Positions 41,901 to 47,583 of a DNA stretch of 47,583 nucleotides are shown in pieces (position 1 is the stretch's first letter; each line of letters starts with the position of its first letter). Source of the stretch: TMED14 sp963925545 (GTDB taxonomy: Bacteria > Bacteroidota > Bacteroidia > Flavobacteriales > Schleiferiaceae); the NCBI GenBank assembly GCA_963925545.1, contig CAWUSA010000025.1, positions 1-47,583 of the forward strand. Reading direction: 5' to 3'. The notes under the pieces were generated by a model that was given only the letters and a program-made list of their open reading frames with translations, made no database searches and was not told the origin of the DNA. A program made the translations under genes and the position numbers.

Positions 41901-44900
41901 CATCCTTAATGAGTTCATAGGGAATGCTTGAGGAGACATTGGGGTTGTTGACCATGGCTGCATTTCTTGCCAATTTCAACTCTGTTAGCCACGAAAAAGG
42001 CAGATCAATCATGTTACCCTCTGGCCAAATCAACCCTGGATCCTTCTCCCCCCAAGCCGTCACCTGCAAGGGGATTTCAAATTCATAGTAATTCAAATTG
42101 TAGTCATTGCCAAGGCGAATGAACAAATGCAAATCCCCATCCAAAACGGGCTCTGTTTGTACGGTGGATTCCACATGAGTGAACAACTTCAATCGCTTGT
42201 TCATCCGCATGTCAATCGATGTGTTTTTGAACACAGCCCGGGCATCGCCATCGCGAAGGTTGCATACATCCATGCTAAGCGATTGCTCATTTTGCTGCAC
42301 CAATGACGTATTACCAAGCAGCACTTCCCGATCAATGCCCGGCGGCAACATGTAGGGAATAGGCTGACGACCGCCATTTTCTTCCAGGTTCACAGCATTG
42401 ACAGAAAAGGTGGTGCCATCATTCTGGTCCACGGGGATCAACTCCCTGGAAGCTTCCAAGGAAAAGCGGTAACGGCGCCATTCACCACGGACGAGTTCCA
42501 AACGGGCAAATCGCATCACAACTGGCTCTTGCCACTGCTGCAATACCATGCGCAAAAAGCGAAGCGATCGAAAATCGGAAGCGCCATTGACGCGTTGGTC
42601 TGGCGTGAAAACAGGAATCTTGAATTGGATCCATCTCACCGGTTTGCGGGTGTTATCTGGCAGCAAATCCGTCGTGGTTTCGTAGATGTCTGAAACATTA
42701 TTTTGCCCAATCACTAAATCCTGGGGTCGCATTGATATGGTGTACTGGAAATACTGCTCTGCCTTGTTCAACGTGTTGTCCTGGTTCACATCCTCCCTGT
42801 CTGGCAGGTTGGTGTAGGTCGCCGGCAAGCCATTGATCAACGTGGTTTGAGAGTTGCCGTCAGGGTTATTCCAATAACGGTATCGCTGCAAAATATCAGC
42901 ACTGGCTTGATCCAAGGCTTCACCTCGGTAGTAGGTGAAGTTGTCAGCCGCTGGATCTGCAGATGCGCTCGCATAAGCAGCTGATGAGGCGCCAAAGGCA
43001 GTGTTTAATTGGCTCAGGTAACCCTGCCCAGCACTGCCAAGCCAACGCTGTTCATCTTGATCATTGAGGCCATCCAATCCCACATCCTGGTAGCTGCGTG
43101 CACTGGGATCATTGTCAAAAGATGTTGTCACAGGTTGGTAGCGAGAGGTGTACCCCCACACGGAAGAATCGACATCCATGAGCAGGCCTTGTGGATTGAG
43201 GCCATGCTCAAAGCTCTGCCTTCCATCCTTGAGGATGTCCTCAGATAGGTTGCCTAAGTGGAACACCAGATCTCCACCTGGCGCTGACGGGTCATCCAAG
43301 AAGGGGTCCATGACCCAAAACTGAATGAACTCAATGTTCTGCTCCTCGAAATTGTTGATGGTCAATTGACGCATCAACCCACCCCATCTGGAGGCAGGGT
43401 TGTTCAATGATCCATCGGATGCAATCCCCGAAGAAAGTCCCGGAAATCCATTGACATCAAAGTTGTAGGCACCGCGCTCAGTTGGATCAAACTGGACATC
43501 AAACATGGCGATGTTGCGTGCCATGCCGGGCTGCAGGGGGATGTTGGGGAAGACTTCCGACAAGGGGACCATGCGCTGCTTATGATCTGAGGTGATGGAT
43601 GGATCGTTACGGATATTTTGTGGCGTCTGTCCATTTGAGGCATAAAAGCTAGGGTCCACGATGTACCAACTCAACCGGCCCCGGTTGGCGTTGGAAGCCC
43701 AATCATTCATCAGTGATGCCTCAGGGTACCTTAACAAGCCTTCCGGTGTGGATGCAATGTGCCAAGTGGTGGTTCCTCTCAAATCAATGGTCGTCTGACT
43801 GCTCTCAAAATCATCCAAGTAAGTCGTGGCTTCACCATTGATTTTGATTCCGCGGGGAGACCCTGGCAGCAATTGCGCAAATTCTGCCGTGAGTTGCACC
43901 TTGGATGGGGCATTGGTCGACACAAAGGGCAAGGCATCAAGGGCGCGGGTTAACGAAGGCAAATCCTGATTGAATGTGCTGTTCAAGCCCCAAATCCGAT
44001 TAGAAATAGGCTCGTCCCCCGCATTGACCTTTTGAGTCAGAGGGCGTTCAGACAGCCTGAGCAGAGAACCCCCAACGACCCAGTCTTTGGACAAACGATG
44101 CTCAACAGTGGTGCCAGCAAAAGTCTTTGCCTGCATGTTGAACATGCTGTTGTTTTCAAAATTGACCTTGATTGGCATCCCGCTAGACATCAAACTTTCA
44201 TTGAGGATGCGCACTTGCCCCAAGGCATAGTCTACGGTGTAATCCTGGTTTTCCATCAACTTGCGGCCACCAGCGGTGACATTGATCGAACCCCTTGGGA
44301 TGTTGAAGGCATTGAGCTGGATCAACGAACCCCCTCCACCTTTGTAGCGCCCCTTGAGCAAAAACTTATTCAACTGTGTTTGCTCTTGTGCGCGAAACAA
44401 GGTCGAATCATAGAGCTGTTGGAACACATAGCGTTTGCGCTCTGCTAGGGTGGGTAAATGCTTAGCTAAAGAGGACCCAAATGGCTCCAAGACAGGAAGG
44501 ATGATGCGGCCAGTCTGCGGCAAAACCGTGACTTGTGGAATGAAATCAAACAAGCCATCCGGGAATGGATCGCCATTGCTATTCACCCGATCAAGGCCCA
44601 TGACTTGCACCAGCAGTTGATCCTTCACTGAAGACTTTGGCAAGAAAGGGATGGGCATGCCTGTTGCGTCATTGCGATACATGATTTCCAATCGGAAATC
44701 TTCTTGGCTCAACTGGTAAGCATTCAAACTGTAAACATTCTTCATCATCAAATCCCAAATGGGAGACTTCACTTGAAGGGTGCTGTGTTTCAAAAGCTTA
44801 ACAACCAAAGCCTGTGGCGCCAAGACGCCATCATTGGAAAATTCACCCACCTGGTAGGTCCGTCCATTGGCCGTATACTGGTAGGCAATGGCAAGAACTT

Positions 44901-46227
44901 CATCCTGATTGAGTGCCATATTCAAGGTGATGAATCCCAGCTGCGGATGAAAGCTGTATTCGTTAGGCAGCAACTTGCGTGCATTGCTTAACTCTGCATA
45001 CTCCACATTGGGGTCATAACCGGCACTGCTTAAGATGGAACCCGACGATGCATTGTTGCGAATGCCGGAAAAGCGTTGAGTTAACTCATCTGGTGCCAAC
45101 CGATTGCTGCCGTTGGATGGCAGGTTGCTGGCACTAGGGGCTGGAAAAATAGCTTCGCCATTGCGGCCAGCTGATGTGCTACGCCAGGCATGCGATTCCG
45201 CCTCACCCAAGTCCAAAAAGGCAAGAATGTTTCTCACCTGTGTGGGCGTGCTTCTGCGGTTGGTCAACCATATCTCCACCTTGGTGATTTGGATGGGGGA
45301 CTGAATCACTGGCAAGGTTTTCAGCCAATCCTCATAGTGATCACGAAAATAATGCGACATGAAAAAGTGCCGGTTGGCCTCGTAATTGTCTGCTTCAATG
45401 CTGAATTCCTGCGTGGTTCCCCCGCCTTGAATATTCAAACTTTGCCCTTGGCTTCGTTGCTCAGCCATGACCGTGGTGACCGTGGTATTGCCAAATTGGA
45501 ATTTGCCTTTGAGACCAAACAAGCTCTGCGCGCCCGTGATTAAACTCCCCCCGGTTGGCAGACTCACATCTCCCATTTCCAATGACTTGACAATGTCATC
45601 CTCCAAGCCAGTGAAGTTGAGTTTCATCTTGTTTTCAAAGGCAAACGTTGCCTTGGTGTCATAGTTCAATTTGATATCCAGCCGATCCCCCAGCTTACCT
45701 GTCGCATTGATCTGCATGTCTTGATCAAAATCAAAGGCCAAAGTTTTCCTGTTTCGCTCAGGAACGATGGGGTTGTCAATGTTCTGATACCTTAGGCCAA
45801 ATTTCAATTGCGCTGAGCCTTGGGGACGGATATCCAACTCATCACTACCAAACACCTCCTTGATGGCTGGATTATTGATGGTCATGTCAGGTACCATGCT
45901 TGGTCCTTCTCGTTGATCAGCAGCTGACCCTGCTGCCCACCGGGTGCGCCAAGTTGCCAGTTCTTGGTTATCATAAACCTGCGCCTGGTATTGCTCAGCA
46001 GTCAGAAAGGTGGGGGCACCAAAGGCTGTACTTCCAATGAATCTTTGCAGCTTGTACATTCCAGTAACCGGATCATAGGTCACTTCCGTGTGGATATTGC
46101 TTGGCACATTCAATCCTGGAAAATTCCAAGAATTGTTGCCACTGCTATCCACAACTTGTGCTTGCAACCCCGTAGAGAGCAACCCCGCAAGACATGCGAT
46201 GCAAAAGAAGAGGAATGGGTTCCGCAT
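38935..46227 (-). CDS. sprA: type IX secretion outer-membrane translocon SprA (Sov)
   Basis: Giant 36-strand-type barrel protein forming the outer-membrane pore through which type IX cargo leaves the periplasm; 2430 residues, close to Flavobacterium SprA. Signal peptide about 1-23 (ending GLQAQ). Two N-terminal SprA domains are recognisable: one with QGSAQLKFGLRYQNIDNP, RNRKTLAFDFDQDMQINATG and KLNYDTKATF near residues 130-210, and a second internal one around 1080-1450. Acidic turn-like stretches such as DVNQDNTLNKAEQYF and LDGLNDQDEQ could bind calcium. The C-terminal region is a long series of barrel strands ending SGIAFRLNLGN. The ruvA stop overlaps its ATG by one base (TAATG). The order ruvA-sprA-gcvH is known in Flavobacteriia. 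Confidence 0.97.
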   Translation of the reverse strand: MRNPFLFFCIACLAGLLSTGLQAQVVDSSGNNSWNFPGLNVPSNIHTEVTYDPVTGMYKLQRFIGSTAFGAPTFLTAEQYQAQVYDNQELATWRTRWAAGSAADQREGPSMVPDMTINNPAIKEVFGSDELDIRPQGSAQLKFGLRYQNIDNPIVPERNRKTLAFDFDQDMQINATGKLGDRLDIKLNYDTKATFAFENKMKLNFTGLEDDIVKSLEMGDVSLPTGGSLITGAQSLFGLKGKFQFGNTTVTTVMAEQRSQGQSLNIQGGGTTQEFSIEADNYEANRHFFMSHYFRDHYEDWLKTLPVIQSPIQITKVEIWLTNRRSTPTQVRNILAFLDLGEAESHAWRSTSAGRNGEAIFPAPSASNLPSNGSNRLAPDELTQRFSGIRNNASSGSILSSAGYDPNVEYAELSNARKLLPNEYSFHPQLGFITLNMALNQDEVLAIAYQYTANGRTYQVGEFSNDGVLAPQALVVKLLKHSTLQVKSPIWDLMMKNVYSLNAYQLSQEDFRLEIMYRNDATGMPIPFLPKSSVKDQLLVQVMGLDRVNSNGDPFPDGLFDFIPQVTVLPQTGRIILPVLEPFGSSLAKHLPTLAERKRYVFQQLYDSTLFRAQEQTQLNKFLLKGRYKGGGGSLIQLNAFNIPRGSINVTAGGRKLMENQDYTVDYALGQVRILNESLMSSGMPIKVNFENNSMFNMQAKTFAGTTVEHRLSKDWVVGGSLLRLSERPLTQKVNAGDEPISNRIWGLNSTFNQDLPSLTRALDALPFVSTNAPSKVQLTAEFAQLLPGSPRGIKINGEATTYLDDFESSQTTIDLRGTTTWHIASTPEGLLRYPEASLMNDWASNANRGRLSWYIVDPSFYASNGQTPQNIRNDPSITSDHKQRMVPLSEVFPNIPLQPGMARNIAMFDVQFDPTERGAYNFDVNGFPGLSSGIASDGSLNNPASRWGGLMRQLTINNFEEQNIEFIQFWVMDPFLDDPSAPGGDLVFHLGNLSEDILKDGRQSFEHGLNPQGLLMDVDSSVWGYTSRYQPVTTSFDNDPSARSYQDVGLDGLNDQDEQRWLGSAGQGYLSQLNTAFGASSAAYASASADPAADNFTYYRGEALDQASADILQRYRYWNNPDGNSQTTLINGLPATYTNLPDREDVNQDNTLNKAEQYFQYTISMRPQDLVIGQNNVSDIYETTTDLLPDNTRKPVRWIQFKIPVFTPDQRVNGASDFRSLRFLRMVLQQWQEPVVMRFARLELVRGEWRRYRFSLEASRELIPVDQNDGTTFSVNAVNLEENGGRQPIPYMLPPGIDREVLLGNTSLVQQNEQSLSMDVCNLRDGDARAVFKNTSIDMRMNKRLKLFTHVESTVQTEPVLDGDLHLFIRLGNDYNLNYYEFEIPLQVTAWGEKDPGLIWPEGNMIDLPFSWLTELKLARNAAMVNNPNVSSSIPYELIKDEGIVRVVGSPNLGDVRTVLIGVRNPKKRSTIDGDDGLSKCAEIWINELRMVEFDNRGGMAALARGTVQLADLGQIALSGAMSTPGFGSLEMNPQERNKFTTASYDFQTQLDLDKFIPGRSRWRFPMFINHAQDWKTPLFNPLSPDVEMDRSLANLSDGIERDSLRGMVSDFTQRRGINFTNIHLARGGGNSNTQGRQRSPVSSELGGRASPGAKSGTGKPKPWDLENLSATYAYNEIVRRDVNTIQDRRDAYRGNLAYNYQRIPLNIAPFKGIKNKNLNLIRDINLNLTPSRVSARAEVNRVVQVMQMRNVDNPKFQLPTTYAKSMTMDRNYNLVWDLSKNFKLDYTGRMRVRVDELPGPAGVDSIDTYLLNNLMAGGRPIEYHHNVNASWPLPINKIPYLEFVQMQLRYQTDFDWNAQPLLAAVQQIDSLDYGNTIENSGKWTASANLNFNTFYNKFPFYKKMKQSSSKRGGKSLRAGGRTPAGDASQSRKPVKKEEERMAPWVKTLVVTSLDLITMVKSINVSSSLNTGSLLPGFNPLPVVGGLNPSKGMSPGLDYVIGMPVNIRQRSAENGWMVDNSSQPNRARSTLTRTLNARAQVEPVKDMRITLTAQQNYGNMESSTFRYSDGLGADSNLTNGPGYYEFSPMNLETFSTSWLAWSTAFETSESPDYDSDAYQKFLSNRLGISNEFGDRQLGLDPLYSKDFISDPDSSRYGYNGFSVLQSEVLFKSFLMAYGDGQIMDAGEVNLQSMLPTPNWRVNYTGLMRLKPIRKRFTAFNMTHGYTNTLTIAGVQTNMLRLQKVQDKPSQPFPIDANGDILANRQIGQMTMTEAFSPLIGVDVRTKTNASFKLEIGKNRQVAMSLANNQITESKAYDMTVGVGYIVRDLKFTLVDQEGQRTNIQSNLELKLDVRVSDNQTVIRRIYENFNQPTAGQRRTTVKFTADYRLSRRLTAQYYFDQTISTFKTSMAFPTNQWQSGIAFRLNLGN

Positions 46228-46805
46228 TAGAGCTTGGACAAGGCAGATTTGATGACTGCTTCAAGTTCTGTGGCTTCTTCTTCTGCGATGACCTTTGCTA
46301 CAACTTTCTCAACGGCTGGACGGGAAAACCCTAGCACCATCAAGGCCTCGATAGATTCCATTCGCAATGACCCACCCGTGCTTCCAGACATGCTTTCAGA
46401 CACATTGGCTCTGGCAATTTTGTCACGCAAATCCACCACGATTCGCTGGGCAGTTTTTGCCCCAATGCCTTTGATTTTCTGCAAGGATCCCGAGTCACCA
46501 CTTGCGATGGTCTGGACGGTTTCTGATGGCGTCAGAGCAGACAATATCATGCGAGCAGTATTGGCACCGACGCCGGAGACACTCAGCAGCAAGAGGAATA
46601 CATCGCGCTCACCCGTCGTGGCAAAACCATACAGAAGCTGCGCGTCTTCACGGTAAACCGGATGGGTAAACAGGCGAATGTCGCCATCGGCCATCTGGCC
46701 ATAGGTGGTCAATGAGATATGAAGGTAGTAGCCTATGCCAGCACATTCCATGATGGCATGGGATGGACTTTTTTCAATCAATGTCCCTTTGAGGTGGTGA
46801 ATCAT
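46227..46805 (-). CDS. ruvA: Holliday junction branch migration protein RuvA
   Basis: 192-residue junction-binding subunit of the RuvAB motor. N-terminal OB domain with MIHHLKGTLIEKSPSHAIMECAGIGYYLHI, tandem helix-hairpin-helix elements in LLSVSGVGANTARMIL and KIKGIGAKTAQRIVVDLRDK, and a C-terminal domain III (about 145-192, ALMVLGFSRPAVEKVV) that contacts RuvB. The length is normal. It is 30 bases downstream of the secreted-protein gene and couples to sprA through TAATG. Confidence 0.96.
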   Translation of the reverse strand: MIHHLKGTLIEKSPSHAIMECAGIGYYLHISLTTYGQMADGDIRLFTHPVYREDAQLLYGFATTGERDVFLLLLSVSGVGANTARMILSALTPSETVQTIASGDSGSLQKIKGIGAKTAQRIVVDLRDKIARANVSESMSGSTGGSLRMESIEALMVLGFSRPAVEKVVAKVIAEEEATELEAVIKSALSKL

Positions 46806-46835
46806 GTTCTATTCAACGCCCATGTCGGGCATTTC

Positions 46836-47534
46836 TTATGGCTGAATGGCAACTTTTCCAAAGGTTACTTGTTTGCCTTCCGATTGGCGGACAAGCAAGT
46901 ACATGCCTTGGTTTAAGCCATGCAATGACAAGCGACTTGACACTGAGTTGGGAAGCAATTCCTGGCTTCGAACCCGACGACCCGTCATGTCAATCAACAC
47001 CAATCGTGAGGATAGACTCGTGGCTGGGTAGTTTACAAAAAGCACATCCCTTGCAGGATTGGGGTAAATACTAACGGTTGTCTTCACCGATTCATTCTGT
47101 GAAGCCGTGGCGTCAAAGGAAAAGGCCAAAGGCACTTGCAAGCTGTCATTGGGGTCCAAGGCGTTGAAAAATGTGTACCAAATGGTATCTAAGCCGACGT
47201 TGCTGTTGAGGACATAGGCATACCCGCTGAAATCGTAGGATATTGCCAATGATGCAATATTCACTGTTCCCATGCTCGTGGTTGTACCCGCACCGTAACA
47301 CAGGTCAAAGCAGAAGGAATTGGAATCCACCAAACCGGTGCTGCCAAGTCTAGCAACTTTCAGGTAGTAATCATGCGCAATAGTGTCAGAGTTAATCAAC
47401 TGAATATGGCCCAGGCCATATGGCATGCTGTTGGGGTTGACAACCACCAAAGAGTCTACATGATGCAAGGATAGAGATTGACCGCTTGAGGCCAATGCAA
47501 GACAAATACTGAAAAAGGTAAAAATCTGCTTCAT
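46836..47534 (-). CDS. small secreted protein with type A type IX sorting domain
   Basis: 232-residue probable type IX cargo. Signal peptide about 1-20 (MKQIFTFFSICLALASSGQS). A beta-rich body of about 130 residues has a Cys pair (FCFDLCYGAG) and no family that I recognise. It ends in a C-terminal domain (about 152-232) with SIYPNPARDVLFVNYP, LVLIDMTGRRVRSQ and LNQGMYLLVRQSEG, the classical type A signal cut by PorU. A perfect -7 box precedes it. It sits directly upstream of ruvA-sprA, so cargo and translocon may share a transcript. Confidence 0.85.
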   Translation of the reverse strand: MKQIFTFFSICLALASSGQSLSLHHVDSLVVVNPNSMPYGLGHIQLINSDTIAHDYYLKVARLGSTGLVDSNSFCFDLCYGAGTTTSMGTVNIASLAISYDFSGYAYVLNSNVGLDTIWYTFFNALDPNDSLQVPLAFSFDATASQNESVKTTVSIYPNPARDVLFVNYPATSLSSRLVLIDMTGRRVRSQELLPNSVSSRLSLHGLNQGMYLLVRQSEGKQVTFGKVAIQP

Positions 47535-47561
47535 ATCTAAGGGTTATGATTGATTTGACTC

Positions 47562-47569
47562 CAAAGATA
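47562..47569 (-). promoter_or_regulatory. -7 promoter box upstream of the type A cargo gene (TATCTTTG)
   Basis: Perfect TAnnTTTG match on the minus strand, 27 bases before the ATG at 47534, predicting a leader of about 20 bases. The -33 element would lie just outside the window. It could drive the cargo gene, ruvA and sprA together. Confidence 0.5.
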
Positions 47570-47583
47570 CGGCCACAGAATGA

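Overview
The window is a stretch of a Bacteroidota chromosome, most likely order Flavobacteriales. Four things point there: the type IX secretion / gliding genes (porU, porV, porP/sprF, gldJ, sprA); mevalonate-pathway genes beside fabD; gene orders known from Flavobacteriia (gldJ-murF near porU-porV, and ruvA-sprA-gcvH); and several start-proximal -7 boxes of the TAnnTTTG type used by the Bacteroidota housekeeping sigma factor. I cannot name a genus from sequence alone. The left edge holds most of a 16S rRNA gene, which would settle it.

Layout. 1-1440: 5' three quarters of a 16S rRNA gene (minus strand) with leader, boxA and promoter. 1440-6870 (minus): pdhA and pdhC (pyruvate dehydrogenase E1 alpha and E2), then feoA, feoB, a 38-residue FeoB-associated Cys-rich membrane protein and a short-chain dehydrogenase. 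6911-11580 (minus): porV and porU, the sortase pair of the type IX system. 11690-15561 (plus): porP/sprF-like gene, gldJ and murF. 15558-18814 (minus): an outer-membrane-like protein and alaS. 18874-24598 (plus): M23 peptidase, MerR regulator, small lipoprotein, 6-pyruvoyl-tetrahydropterin synthase-like gene, fabD, mevalonate decarboxylase, mevalonate kinase and a short UbiA-like protein. 24603-26840 (minus): a large secreted protein with a gliding-associated C-terminal sorting domain. 26891-28854 (plus): M20 dipeptidase and tag. 28796-37210 (minus): a long run containing cysQ, ctaB, two cytochrome oxidase subunit III genes, subunit IV, SCO, DUF420, a 76-residue CAMC membrane protein, TolC, a HlyD-type adaptor and tsaB. 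37277-37975 (minus): TonB with its own promoter and a clear terminator. 38075-47534 (minus): a type IX substrate, ruvA, the giant sprA, gcvH and a VanZ-like protein.

How it works together. Two blocks supply core parts of one secretion machine. SprA is the outer-membrane translocon, PorV the shuttle, PorU the C-terminal-signal peptidase, PorP/SprF a membrane component and GldJ a lipoprotein of the motor/ring. Two likely cargo proteins, one with each sorting-domain class, lie in the same window. The oxidase block supplies assembly factors (heme O synthase, SCO, DUF420) and accessory subunits, but not the catalytic subunits I and II, which must lie elsewhere.

The genome is compact. Many genes overlap by 1-4 bases, convergent genes meet or overlap, and no stretch above about 300 bases lacks a gene. 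I see no mobile element, CRISPR array, tRNA or prophage. Nothing here is clearly a new system. The items most worth following are the CAMC protein in the oxidase block, the degenerate UbiA-like protein, the FeoB G4 substitution, the PTPS subtype, and the mutually overlapping alaS/M23 promoters.
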